Below, piece after piece: positions 19,191 to 28,937 of a stretch of DNA of 64,000 nt. The notes beneath the pieces are model-generated. The model worked only from the letters and a program-made list of their open reading frames with translations. It ran no database searches and was not told the origin of the DNA. The number at the start of each line of letters is the position of its first letter. Positions within the stretch are counted from its first letter, which is position 1. The stretch spans positions 1 to 64,000 of the forward strand of contig CALSPN010000038.1 of assembly GCA_943788245.1 (NCBI GenBank), written 5' to 3'. Position numbers and translations under genes: made by a program. Source of the DNA: an uncultured Verrucomicrobiae bacterium (GTDB taxonomy: Bacteria; Verrucomicrobiota; Verrucomicrobiia; Limisphaerales; AAA164-E04).

Positions 19191-21323
19191 CTATTTGCTG
19201 TTGAATTTACTGGAAGCTAAAAGGCTCCACAGGAAGTCCTCCAATAAGCCTTGTTGCTGCTCCACAGATTCCACATTGGCCAGTTGCTCACGCCAAAAAC
19301 GGCGCGTGGCGCCAACTGGTTTTCTGCTTAGGGCAACGAGATAAAGCTCGTCGATAATGTCCATGGGCGCCGTATCCGCATCGAAAAATCTTGCCAACCG
19401 TCCTTCCTCGCGGCTGATGCGCGCATTGATCAGCTCGCCGTTCAATAGATGCAAGTTTCGAGTGAGCCCGCCTGAAATACTGGTCTCACTTTCGCATGAC
19501 TCTTCCCGACCGCAACGCCCAAGTATATCGAGAGTACGTGAGGGAGTATATAGATCCACCAAAGTTACGGCACGTTGTCCAGGTGCCTTACCTCCGTACT
19601 GCGCAGGCACGTTCAAGACGTATGAAATCCCGTCAGCAAGGACCTCTGCCTCAAGGGGCCTTCTCAACGCGTGGGAGTAATATCGATCGTCCTCGGCGTT
19701 TCCCGGCACCGTATTTGAACTGCGTGCGTAAGTGGCACTAGTGGCTATTCGTTTCAGCATCGGACGTAAACGATAGCCACTTGCTGCGAAATCTTCTGCG
19801 AGCCTATTCAGCAGTTTCGGATGTGTCGCAGGGTTCGTGTCACGCATGTCATCGACTGGTTCCACCAACCCACGCCCCATAAGCGAGCTCCACAGTCGAT
19901 TCACAATAGCCTTTGCAAAATAGGGATTGTCTTCAGCAGTCAACCATTCAGCCAGATCCTCTCGACCATCCTGCGTCTTGTCTTTCAGATAATATTCACC
20001 GGGGATCCGAGCCACGGCGGGTTCCCGTGTGCGGGGGTGAATCACATCTCCGGATGCCCTGACCCGAACGATCTGCGCGTTCTCGATCTTCGAAAATATA
20101 GAGGCCAATCCGTGGTAGTCGTCCTGGGTCCACTTGTCCAACGGATGATTGTGGCAATTCGCGCACCGCAGGCGGCTTCCCATGAAGAGTTCACTTACAA
20201 ACTCGGCCTGTTCGCGAGGCCCATCCACCGTTCGGTAGAAATTGGCTGGTCCGATGTTGTGGGTGTCACCCGTTGCCAGAATCAGAGTGCGTGCGATTTC
20301 GTTATAGCCAACGCCTTTCTCTATTTGGTTCGACAGCCAAAGCCGGTAGGTGGCGATACCATTCTCGTCGTTCGGGTCTTTACCCATTCTCAGCCACTTC
20401 GCCAATTTGTAACTCCAGTATTCATTGAAGGCGTCGGTCTGCACCAACTCATCAATTAACTCCCCATTTTTGTTTTGATCTTGGTTCGCCAGGTAGGCCA
20501 TCACCTTGTCTGCCTCTGGCAGTCGACCGGTAAGATCCAGACTTACCCGGCGGATGAACGTCGAATCATCCGCCTGCGGCGACACCGGCAGTCGCAGAGT
20601 CGCCAATCGACTCAACACCTCATCGTCGATGAAATTTCGCCTTGGTTGCCCCGCCAAATCGACCGGCTTATCCGAGAGAGGAATGACGATCTCTATGGGC
20701 GCTACACTATCGAGATACCGTGCTGTAATGATATGACGGCCGCCACGCAACGGTGTGGCCACGGCCGAGTCTTTGTCGATGCGGACCGCTGACGAATCCT
20801 CAGCGGAGAACACGGTCCAAGGTGTCACATCCTGCGAACTGCCATCAGCATAGAACGCCTCCGCACGCAGTTGAACATCTACATCGGTCTTCTCGATGAA
20901 GTAAGTCCTGGGCGTGAACTCCACACGTTCCAATTCGCGGTGTGTCACCTTTTCAGCGCCTTCCTGGATCCATCGCAGCAACAATTGTGTTCCATCGTCA
21001 TCATCGTCCAGCAGGAACTTGCCGCCGTGATCGATAGCGAACGTCGGCTTGAGAATGATCAAACTCTCCTCAGGCTTCTGAAGATTGATGCGACGCCCCG
21101 AAATCTCTCTCACGATAGCCTCGTAATCAGCCTGAGGATTCCCCCCATAAAGAGAGAGTTTGAAGTTGCCACGACCCGCCGCCGAGCCGTGACACGCGCC
21201 GGTATTGCATCCAACCTTGGTCAACACCGGCATCACATCGTTCACGAAGTCAACACGATCAGAGGCCGGCGATTGCACCACCCCGCACGCCAGGGCAATC
21301 AATAGAGTAACAATTTGTTTCAT
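19191..21323 (-). CDS. PSD1-type cytochrome with Ig-like, DUF1549 and DUF1553 domains
   Basis: The 710-residue exported protein has a signal peptide (about 1-21). A first region holds CNTGACHGSAAG (about 39-50), a Cys-X4-Cys-His form of haem site. An Ig-like (BIG2) segment follows (about 140-215, FTPRTYFIEKTDVDVQLRAEAFYADGS split across strands), then DUF1549 (about 230-400, ending in CANCHNHPLDKW with a normal CXXCH at 387-391) and DUF1553 (about 455-690, NPYFAKAIVNRLWSSLMGRGLVEP). Proteins of this type are exported and found almost only in the PVC group; none has a proven reaction. It is immediately followed by a DUF1501 gene. Upstream, 54 bases away, is a redoxin-like gene. Confidence 0.9.
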   Translation of the reverse strand: MKQIVTLLIALACGVVQSPASDRVDFVNDVMPVLTKVGCNTGACHGSAAGRGNFKLSLYGGNPQADYEAIVREISGRRINLQKPEESLIILKPTFAIDHGGKFLLDDDDDGTQLLLRWIQEGAEKVTHRELERVEFTPRTYFIEKTDVDVQLRAEAFYADGSSQDVTPWTVFSAEDSSAVRIDKDSAVATPLRGGRHIITARYLDSVAPIEIVIPLSDKPVDLAGQPRRNFIDDEVLSRLATLRLPVSPQADDSTFIRRVSLDLTGRLPEADKVMAYLANQDQNKNGELIDELVQTDAFNEYWSYKLAKWLRMGKDPNDENGIATYRLWLSNQIEKGVGYNEIARTLILATGDTHNIGPANFYRTVDGPREQAEFVSELFMGSRLRCANCHNHPLDKWTQDDYHGLASIFSKIENAQIVRVRASGDVIHPRTREPAVARIPGEYYLKDKTQDGREDLAEWLTAEDNPYFAKAIVNRLWSSLMGRGLVEPVDDMRDTNPATHPKLLNRLAEDFAASGYRLRPMLKRIATSATYARSSNTVPGNAEDDRYYSHALRRPLEAEVLADGISYVLNVPAQYGGKAPGQRAVTLVDLYTPSRTLDILGRCGREESCESETSISGGLTRNLHLLNGELINARISREEGRLARFFDADTAPMDIIDELYLVALSRKPVGATRRFWREQLANVESVEQQQGLLEDFLWSLLASSKFNSK

Positions 21324-21377
21324 GGATACCGTTTCTTCACCAGTGTCAGCCTCAAGCAGACGCCGCTTTTCGACGTT

Positions 21378-22266
21378 CTATCGACGACGCATTTCCCTAC
21401 CGCCGGTTGTTCCCTGATTCAGCCAGGCCTGAACCGTTTCACGCTTCTCACCAATAATGTCTGCAATCCCTCCCAACACATGGGGATCGGCATACACTCC
21501 ACCTTGAGGAAGAACGAAATTGTGAACAACCTTTCCATCCTTCGCTAGAACGAACGTCTGGGACACAGTCCTGTCCAGCCCATACGCGCCGGGGCCCTCG
21601 CGACCCTCTTTCGAGAAAGCAATAACATCGATTCCGTTTTTAAGCAGCGTAGGGAAAATCCGCGAGTAAGGTTCAAAGGCAACGGGGTCGTCACTCAAGA
21701 GGATCAAGGAAACGTGCAGATCAACGTCGGATTGCAGGTCAATGCTTGATAGGCTGCCACTTAGATCGTAGAGACCTCGGATCGATGCTCCACCGTCATC
21801 CTGGAATACGATTAACTGGGGTAGATTGTTGGCCATTGCGATCGGATCCAGCATCTGTTCCTTGAGTTCACCGACGAATCCAACGGCTTGGAACGATACA
21901 AGTTTCTCCCCCGGTTGCGGCCCTGAGAAAATAGGATTCTGCACACCCTTATTGAACAATTCCGGAGCTTTCACTTCCTTCACACGCTTGTTTTCGTATT
22001 GCCGACGAGTTCTGGAGCGCTCCTGAAAAGCCGTTCTATACAAGTCCCCGGCTTCTTCTCGTGAGATCTTCCCCGCTTCGACCAGCGCACCCACTTTCTC
22101 CCTAAAAGCAGCTCGAGCGTCAGAATCTCCCCTCTCGCCCCGTCTCGCCTCGTTCGGCGCGTTCGGCGCGTTCGGCGCGGGCCCGACCCTCGTCGTTGTT
22201 TTGCGCCATGGCGGACGAGCCGACAGCGATGGTTATTGCAAGAATGAGCATTAGAATCTTCATCAT
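21378..22266 (-). CDS. Exported redoxin-like protein lacking cysteines, one frameshift near the start
   Basis: The ATG pair at 22261-22266 opens a signal peptide (MKILMLILAITIAVGSSAMA), then an Ala-Glu-Arg repeat. The frame breaks at the four-C run 22129-22132. Removing one base joins it as EGDSDARAAFREKVGALVEA to the long body. The body has a helical linker and a thioredoxin-like part (about residues 120-290) with LILLSDDPVAFEPYSRIFPTL and TFVLAKDGKVVHNFVLPQGG. I find no Cys, so it is not a thiol redox enzyme. Similar proteins sit next to DUF1501 genes in this group. It may act as a structural partner. It lies in the ECF/FecR operon. Confidence 0.65.
22151..22177. repeat. Three tandem copies of a 9-bp unit
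   Basis: CGTTCGGCG is repeated three times in a row. On the minus strand it encodes the Ala-Glu-Arg repeats right after the signal peptide of the redoxin-like protein. The unit is a whole number of codons, so changes in copy number keep the frame. Confidence 0.75.
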
Positions 22267-22376
22267 TTTTCTATTTTTGATTTAACTGGACTATTTAAAA
22301 AGTTGTTAGCGAATACATGTTGCGTGTCTTCACTCTGTATCCGTGTCTAGTCGGAGAATTGGACAAAATTAATGGA

Positions 22377-23696
22377 TCAATCTACAGTAAGTTCGACTTC
22401 TGTGATAGCCAATTTAGCCTCCCGCTGGCTGGTAAAACAAAACCAACTTAAAAGCTCCAATCCCACCGCACGTTGAGTAGCCGTGTGCAGCTCGTGAATG
22501 GGAACCTCAATGTCAAAATTACCCTCCACTTGCCTCTCAGCTGAGAAGCGACCAGAAGTCAATCGTTCCGGGTTGGTTGCTGTCACACCGATCACGATTT
22601 CCGACGGTAAACTCACCTTCCCCTGAATTCGGAACCGGGCCTCCGCTCCAAGCACAATGGGAGACAACGCATTCCGTTTTGCCGAGAGGGAGGAAAAGTA
22701 GAGCGTTTCGCTCTGGTTTCGAACCGGTGCTGCAAAAATCGCCCCGGAACCGTCGGAGACATTTGACAGACGTTCGGCGTATACTTCCCGGGCATTCTTT
22801 TCTTGAACGAGTCCGGCTCCGATATCACGCCTCAGTTCGATTCGCAGGAGACTCTCCACCGGTACCCATCTTCCATGATCAACATCATGCTCCAGGTCCG
22901 CTGTCCACGTCCCAGCAGGGTTTGGTATGGCCGTCACTTGAAGAGGCGCCTCTGTCGTGAACAAGGCCTCGGTCTGGTATCCAGCTTGAACTTCCACAGA
23001 AGTATCATCGGATACACGCTGGAGTGCCACACGACCCTGGTTAACGCTGAGCTTGGTTTGAGTTTGGTCGGCAAAAACCTCGAATCGTGTCCCCAGGACA
23101 GTCAGTTCTGCGGCGGTGGTAGTCAACCTCACCGGCTGACTGGAAGCTTGCGGCACAACGCTGGCAAACAGCACACCCTTCCGCAAGGAAAGGAGTTTTC
23201 CGTCGTCATTCGAAATCATCAGGTTGGACTGGCCGGAAACGGTGACGGTGGAACCATCGGCAAACGTCAAAGTCGCCGACGAATCCGGCGTCATTGATTC
23301 AATTGTTCCCGCTGAAACGGAAGCTCCCGCGGAATCAAAGTAACGAGTCTTTCCGTCAATGCGCGTCCACCTGACGGCGCCATTCACATCCTTGATCACC
23401 GCCAGAGAATCCCCCCTAAACCAGATCATCGCGAAAACCGCAAACCCAACGACAAAAAGGGCTGCGGCCTTCATCCATCCCTTACGCCAGAAAGGCCGTT
23501 CTTCAGGGAGAGAAACAACTCGCCCCGTCCCGGCAGGTGAAGTGGCAAGAGCGGCGTGCACTCGAGCCATTTGCACGTAATGCGACCTTACCGATTCATC
23601 GGCCTCAATCGCTGCCGACAACTCTGCTACCTCATCGATGGTAGCAACACCATCGAGATGCTTGGCGATTATGGATTCCCAATGCTCAGGTTTCAT
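22377..23696 (-). CDS. FecR-type transmembrane regulator with C-terminal carbohydrate-binding-like extension
   Basis: The 439-residue protein has an N-terminal cytoplasmic part (about 1-72, MKPEHWESIIAKHLDG and a two-Glu helix, the usual anti-sigma-like segment), a membrane helix (about 76-92), and an outer FecR domain (about 105-240) with VTVSGQSNLMI, LTTTAAELTVLGTRFEV and LSVNQGRVAL. The last 170 residues have a beta-rich look and are not conserved in FecR proteins generally. FecR proteins sense an outer signal and control a paired ECF sigma factor. Its ATG overlaps the sigma factor stop by four bases, so translation is coupled. Downstream genes on the same strand are the probable targets. 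Confidence 0.9.
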   Translation of the reverse strand: MKPEHWESIIAKHLDGVATIDEVAELSAAIEADESVRSHYVQMARVHAALATSPAGTGRVVSLPEERPFWRKGWMKAAALFVVGFAVFAMIWFRGDSLAVIKDVNGAVRWTRIDGKTRYFDSAGASVSAGTIESMTPDSSATLTFADGSTVTVSGQSNLMISNDDGKLLSLRKGVLFASVVPQASSQPVRLTTTAAELTVLGTRFEVFADQTQTKLSVNQGRVALQRVSDDTSVEVQAGYQTEALFTTEAPLQVTAIPNPAGTWTADLEHDVDHGRWVPVESLLRIELRRDIGAGLVQEKNAREVYAERLSNVSDGSGAIFAAPVRNQSETLYFSSLSAKRNALSPIVLGAEARFRIQGKVSLPSEIVIGVTATNPERLTSGRFSAERQVEGNFDIEVPIHELHTATQRAVGLELLSWFCFTSQREAKLAITEVELTVD

Positions 23697-24214
23697 GATC
23701 TCGACATCCGAATTTGCCCTTCAATACAGAGCTGAAGACTCGCCCGAATCCGTTGCAAGGCTTTATAGATTGCTTGCTCCGTGCGATCATACTGTATCGC
23801 CAATTCCTCGACGCTGTACTCCTGGTGATAATAGCCATCAATAATCCCTCGCTGCTGATCGGGAAGCTGCTCTAGACAAAACGACAGATATCTATTGACG
23901 GATTCCTCAACTTGTTCATTTTGAGGCTCTAACTCCATCAAGACCTCTACCGCTCGCTCCGACAACTGAGCTCGCCGTTGGGATTTCCGGAGAAACTTCA
24001 ATACCTCGAGCCGAAGAAATCCCAGTGCCCAGCCCACGAAAGGCCGGCTCTGGTCATACGTCTCAAACTTTCCCCAGAGCGCTACCGAACACTCCTGCAC
24101 AATGTCATGGGCATCCGCACGGTTGGGAACCTTGGTCATAACATAACGAAGGAATATCTGCTCGTGCTCAACCAGCAGGCGAGCAAAAGCTTCATGTGAC
24201 GTAACGTGTCCCAT
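23693..24214 (-). CDS. ECF-type RNA polymerase sigma factor
   Basis: The 173-residue protein from the ATG 24212-24214 has region 2 (FLRYVMTKVPNRADAHDIVQECSVALWGKFETYDQSRPF, with the core-binding and -10 parts) and region 4 (SFCLEQLPDQQRGIIDGYYHQEYSVEELAIQYDRTEQAIYKALQRIR), joined by a short linker, so it is a two-domain extracytoplasmic-function factor of the large PVC-type family. Translation is coupled to a FecR-type gene by a four-base overlap. It heads the minus-strand block of redoxin-like, PSD1 and DUF1501 genes, and so is the likely trigger of that block. Confidence 0.9.
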   Translation of the reverse strand: MGHVTSHEAFARLLVEHEQIFLRYVMTKVPNRADAHDIVQECSVALWGKFETYDQSRPFVGWALGFLRLEVLKFLRKSQRRAQLSERAVEVLMELEPQNEQVEESVNRYLSFCLEQLPDQQRGIIDGYYHQEYSVEELAIQYDRTEQAIYKALQRIRASLQLCIEGQIRMSRS

Positions 24215-24651
24215 CACCCAGTATCCGCACACGGCCGAACAATTGGACACACTTTTTTTAAAAGTCAAAAACAAGATCGCCAACGACCAGTCCGTAAAAG
24301 GTGCTCACTCATAAAAGAGATAGAGCAGGTTCAGGTATTTCAGAATCTCACTGTCAGCAAAACCGGCAGCAGATTGTAGGTCCGGAGTAGGATCTAATAG
24401 ATTAAGAGCGGGCTTGAGCAATCTGCGAAAAAGGGGAAATGTAACTCGGAATTGGAGTAAAAAACAACCAATCCCGACCTCCGCTACCACTTAATCACCT
24501 GAATCTTGTGAGGCCGCACCATTTTTCAATCAAGAACTCATTTAGCCGATACAGGTTTGCTTATCACCTGCCGTTACTGAGATTTTATCCAGCTTGGTTC
24601 GCACTTGATGATCAAACTGTCTGTAATAAGTTAGAGTCGATGGTATTGAAA
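24215..24651. other. Spacer between the ECF sigma gene and the toxin-antitoxin-like pair
   Basis: About 440 bases with divergent promoters expected. It holds a few short open frames with no homology I recognise. The A+T-rich part at 24240-24300 next to the sigma gene is the likely promoter of the operon. Confidence 0.4.
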
Positions 24652-24834
24652 ATGAATAGTATTCAAGTTTTCAATTCATTCGATGCTGCGGATGATTCGG
24701 AGCGCCTTGAACGCTGGAACATGTCTCCTGACGAACGACAGGAAATACTTGAACGCCTTAGATCCCTAAAATACCCAGATGGAAAAATTGCCCCAAGACT
24801 TAGCCGAGTTCTTGAAGTTGCCTCTCAATCATGA
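24652..24834 (+). CDS. Small antitoxin-like partner of a nucleotidyltransferase
   Basis: A 60-residue protein with MNSIQVFNSFDAADDSERLERWNMSPDERQEILERLRSLKY split by a helix break, ending in [12 protein letters not shown]. This fits the small proteins that precede MNT-type nucleotidyltransferases in many bacteria (V-F-S/D-F at the start, a T/S-P-x-E/D-R helix, and a RL-x-RV-x-EV tail). Its stop lies 55 bases inside the next gene, so the two overlap and are likely co-regulated. Which of the two is toxin or antitoxin is not shown in this window. ATGs at 24640 and 24652 are both possible; the family match starts at 24652. Confidence 0.6.
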   Translation: MNSIQVFNSFDAADDSERLERWNMSPDERQEILERLRSLKYPDGKIAPRLSRVLEVASQS

Positions 24835-25285
24835 TGTGTGCTTTCTGATTGTCGGTGGGTATGCCGTCGCTTATCACGGGTATTCCCGTTACACAGGCGA
24901 TATTGATATCTGGGTTGAGGCAACGCCAACAAATGCAGACCGGCTTTTAGCTGCGTTGAATGCCTTTAGCATGATCGATTCCAAGCTGACGAAAGAGCTG
25001 TTGATTCAGGAAGGCCAAGTGATAAGAATGGGAGTGGAGCCTACCCGTATAGAAATTCTTACCGGAATTTCTGGAGTCGCATTCAATCAGTGTTTTCAGA
25101 ACCGGATCATACATAAAGTTGACGATTTAGGGGTTCCTTTTCTTTCTCTTCTAGATCTTCGCAAGAATAAAAAGGCATATGGTTGGTCATTTTTAAATCA
25201 GGCCAATCTGTCACCAAAAATGTCAGCAAATTTCAGGCATTGGAGTAGTGAGATGTCTGACGATCTTCTCTTTTCATTCCCATGA
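24779..25285 (+). CDS. Nucleotidyltransferase-fold protein (MNT type), C-terminus probably degraded
   Basis: A 168-residue protein with the nucleotidyltransferase signature [26 protein letters not shown], the GG and the DIDIW metal-binding carboxylates of the polymerase-beta fold. Proteins of this kind occur in toxin-antitoxin modules and adenylylate a target. The family's usual C-terminal NKKASGR-KDL-A-DL motif is present only as [16 protein letters not shown], after which the sequence is unlike the family. The tail may have decayed by point changes or a small indel. The gene overlaps its small partner at the 5' end and lies 22 bases before the next gene. Confidence 0.7.
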   Translation: MEKLPQDLAEFLKLPLNHDVCFLIVGGYAVAYHGYSRYTGDIDIWVEATPTNADRLLAALNAFSMIDSKLTKELLIQEGQVIRMGVEPTRIEILTGISGVAFNQCFQNRIIHKVDDLGVPFLSLLDLRKNKKAYGWSFLNQANLSPKMSANFRHWSSEMSDDLLFSFP

Positions 25286-25307
25286 CATTTTTGATAACAT
25301 GTCAGGC

Positions 25308-27243
25308 ATGGAGCTATTACTCACAATAGGCAATGGTCGCTTCAAGGCCGTGGCTTTAGGCTGTGCCCTGGTCTGGTCGCTGCTCTCACCGATTCAGGCT
25401 GAGACCGACAGTGAGAGGACCATTGAGGAGGCGCTCCGGGAGGGAACCAGAAAAATCTTCAAAGAGAAGGTGGAACCCTTCGTCAAGGAATACTGCACTA
25501 GGTGCCACGGCGGTGGCCGCGCCAAGGCAAATGTCAATCTTGCGGTAGACCTGAAAGCACCAGGTCGCGGCGTTGCATTCATGCATTGGAAAAAAGCCGC
25601 TGCAAACGTCAAGGTCCATGACATGCCTCCTGAGGACGCAGCCAAGCAACCGACTGACGAAGAGCGTCTCCAATTCATTGACTGGATCAGCTATCTCAAA
25701 TACCTGAGCCCGAGAAGTCCTGGCCCTTTCGTGATTCGCCGACTGACTGCCATGGAGTATGGCAACACCTTGCACGCATTGTACGGTGTGGCTCCATCGA
25801 TCGCAGACGCGTTGCCCGAGGAAGTGCCCGGTGAAGGCTATCTCAACTCGATCTCTTCGTTGCAATCGGAACTATTCCTCGAATTGGCCAACAAGGTTGT
25901 CGAGCAGATTGTCGCGCCGAGAGGCAAAGCGCCTACTGCGGTTCAGAAGCAACTCTTTGGCGAGGCTCCTGCCGAGGGAGTCAATCTTCGCGAGGCAGCC
26001 CGGGCGGTTGCGAGTTCTTTGGCCCGCGATGCCTATCGGCGCCCCCCTACCGGGACGGAGCTGGACGTCCTCGTGGACATCTTTGACCTCGCCCGCGAAA
26101 ACAAGCTGGATTACACCGCATCACTGGCCATGATGCTCAAAGCGGTCCTCGTCTCTCCGCAGTTCCTTTTCATCACACCTTCGGGAGCGATTCAATCGAA
26201 CCAAGACATCGTCCCTTTGGACGATCACCAACTGGCCTCGCGCCTGTCGTATCTGCTTTGGGCAGCGCCGCCCGATGCCGAACTGTCAATCCTTGCCGAC
26301 AAGGGCGAACTACACAAGCCCGAGACGCTGCGAGCCCAAACGGAACGACTCCTGATGCACGCGCGCGCACGGGCTCTCTTCGACGGATTCGGCGCCCAAT
26401 GGCTGAAGGTGAACGACCTGGACCGCCAGGTTTTCGATCCGGACCTGTTTCCACAGATAACGCCTGCGCTGCGGAAGGCGATGATAGATGAAGCTCGTCT
26501 TTTATTCGAAAGTATCGTCCACAAAAACCAACGGATCATACGGTTCGTGGACAGTGATTATACTTTTCTGAATGAGTCGCTTTCCGAGTTGTATGGCCTG
26601 GGTTCATTCGTGAAAGGCCCTGAAATGCGCCGAGTCAAACTGGAGAACCCCAATCGTGGCGGTATTCTTGGTATGTCGGCGACGCTTGCAGCCACATCGT
26701 TCCCCAACCGGACCAGCCCCGTTCGTCGAGGAGTGTGGGTACTCGAGCAGATCCTTGGAGAACGCGTCCCCCCCACCTCCCCCAGATATTCCTGAACTCG
26801 ACGAGCAGGAACTGCAAAGCGTGGAGGGATTGACCATGCGACAAAGGACCGAACTCCACACAACGGATCCCGTTTGCGCCAACTGCCACCGGGTATTGGA
26901 CCCGATTGGTTTCGGCCTGGAGAACTTTGACGCCATCGGCCGCTGGCGCGAGAAGAATAACGCAGGGGCTCCGATCGACTCGGCTGGAAAACTTGCAACG
27001 GGAGAAACCTTCTCCACCCCAGCTGAATTGAAGCGCCTGCTAGTGGGGCGAGAGGCCGACCTTGCCCGAAACATGACCGAGCGACTCATGGCTTACGCAC
27101 TCGGGCGGCATTTGGAAGGCTACGATGAGGTCGTCATCGATCGGTTGATGGCCCGAATTGCCAAGGACGATTACCGTATGCGGACGATCATCACCGAAGT
27201 CATCGCCAGTTACCTATTTACTCACCGTGCAGTCGAAGAATGA
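25308..27243 (+). CDS. DUF1592/DUF1588/DUF1595/DUF1585 cytochrome-type protein, one frameshift
   Basis: The joined protein of about 645 residues has a signal peptide, a haem site EYCTRCHGG (CXXCH), the DUF1587/DUF1595-type region ([21 protein letters not shown], then [11 protein letters not shown]), DUF1592 ([14 protein letters not shown] to [11 protein letters not shown]), DUF1588 ([31 protein letters not shown]) and, after the break, [22 protein letters not shown] (second CXXCH) and DUF1585. The frame breaks in the seven-C run 26768-26774. Removing one C gives [16 protein letters not shown]. The start is placed at ATG 25308 (or 25299). These proteins are exported, PVC-specific and of unknown reaction. 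It overlaps the DUF1552 gene by four bases. Confidence 0.9.
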
Positions 27244-28646
27244 ACTACTATCACACCAAGCAAAGCAGAAATATGAATACCAATCATCATTCGTCTATTA
27301 TTGATCGACGCAGCTTCCTGAAAGGAGTGGGCGTTTCCCTCGCGCTGCCGTTTATGGATTCCTTGGCCTCGGCCTCCGAAAGTACCAAACCGCCGGTTCG
27401 ACTCGCGTTCATGTACATGCCGCACGGAGTCATCATGGACCAGTTCTGGCCCAAGAGTCAGGAGGCATTCCTCAACTCGCCGCCTCCCATCATCCAGTCG
27501 CTGAAACCGATCATGGATCAATGCCTCATGATGAAAGGTATCTCCGGTGTTCCGATCGCGCCCTTCAACGGTGCCCCGCACGCGCTGGAGTTGTCGACTT
27601 GGCTCACCGGGCGCCTGCCCGAAGCCGATTCGCGCGATCGCATTAACATTTCCATTTCCGCCGACCAGATCATGGCCAATTATGTCGGCGCCCAAACCCT
27701 GCTCCCTTCGCTTGAACTGGCCACCATGCCTCAGACATGGAAGGAAAATCAGGAAGGACTCCATGAGGGCTATTACAACCACTGCAGCTACCGCTCACCT
27801 ACACAACCCGTGCCCGCCGAGACGGATCCCCGCAATGTGTTGAACCGCCTCTTCGGTAAACGCGGTAAGGAAGGCAGGGCTTCGCAGACCAATCCGCTCG
27901 ACCGCAAGATGCTCGACCGAGTATTAGGCGGCGCCCGTGACCTGCGCCGGACGCTGGCCAAGGGGGATCAACTGAAACTTGACGAATACCTCGACAGTGT
28001 GCGCTCGTTGGAACGCCGCATCGCCGCCATCGAAACCCGCCAACAAGAGGCGGCTCTGGAGAAAAACGGTGTTCGCCCATCCAAACGCCACGCCACCGAT
28101 TCGGCGCCCATTGAGGTAAGGATTCCCGAGGGTGACAGGCGCAGTGATTACATGAAAGTCATGTGCGATCTCACCATCCTTGCGTTCCAAACCGATACCA
28201 CGCGTGTCAGCACCTACGTGGGCTCTCGTCCCAACGGCGCTTCCTACCCCGAACTGGGATTTTCCAACCAGCACCATTCACAGACACATTACGGCAGTGA
28301 TCAGGAAAAGATCCGAAAGGTGGCAGCCATCAACACATTCAATGTCGATCAATACGCCTACATGGTGAAGAAGATGCACGCACTCAAGGAGGGGGACGGC
28401 ACCCTGCTGGACAACAGTATCATGATGTGGGGCTCGGGCCTGGAAAACGGCAACAAGCACAAGCGCGACAACCTTCCCTTCGTTATCGCCGGAAAAGGCG
28501 GCGGATCCATCAACACCGGTCGCTTCCTGTCCGACGTCAAAGGCAATCAGGGTGACCTGCTCACCACGTTACTGTCCTGTGCCGGCATACCACTGGACCG
28601 CCCAATTGGCATCGCGACCAAGCAGATCAACGAAATGAAGGCCTGA
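27240..28646 (+). CDS. DUF1552 family protein with Tat signal
   Basis: A 468-residue protein with a twin-arginine type leader ([17 protein letters not shown]), then the DUF1552 domain: [51 protein letters not shown], and late [21 protein letters not shown] and [19 protein letters not shown]1552 proteins belong with DUF1501 proteins to the phosphatase/sulfatase-like metalloenzyme class and are nearly always paired with DUF1592 proteins. Its ATG overlaps the DUF1592 stop. An alternative start at ATG 27273 would lie just before the leader. No reaction is known. Confidence 0.93.
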   Translation: MNYYHTKQSRNMNTNHHSSIIDRRSFLKGVGVSLALPFMDSLASASESTKPPVRLAFMYMPHGVIMDQFWPKSQEAFLNSPPPIIQSLKPIMDQCLMMKGISGVPIAPFNGAPHALELSTWLTGRLPEADSRDRINISISADQIMANYVGAQTLLPSLELATMPQTWKENQEGLHEGYYNHCSYRSPTQPVPAETDPRNVLNRLFGKRGKEGRASQTNPLDRKMLDRVLGGARDLRRTLAKGDQLKLDEYLDSVRSLERRIAAIETRQQEAALEKNGVRPSKRHATDSAPIEVRIPEGDRRSDYMKVMCDLTILAFQTDTTRVSTYVGSRPNGASYPELGFSNQHHSQTHYGSDQEKIRKVAAINTFNVDQYAYMVKKMHALKEGDGTLLDNSIMMWGSGLENGNKHKRDNLPFVIAGKGGGSINTGRFLSDVKGNQGDLLTTLLSCAGIPLDRPIGIATKQINEMKA

Positions 28647-28937
28647 GAGGCAGGAGAATCACGAAACATCAATTGCTCATCAAAATCGACACGAAGGAAG
28701 GTAGAATGCCCCATCATGGGCAGGTTTTGAAATGCCCCCCGGGGATTTCGCCCACATGTAAAGCTTTGTAAACCACTGGGGAATGTTCTATTAAGCCATA
28801 AGTTAACTTGTGCTTCCCGGTGTTTTCCGGTGCGACATCCTTGACTGAAATCAGCTTTCTGGGGAAGGCTCGTTCATCTGTCGCTCACTGGACGAATACA
28901 ATGAATCACAAATAAATCCCGGTCAGTTAAAACTGCT

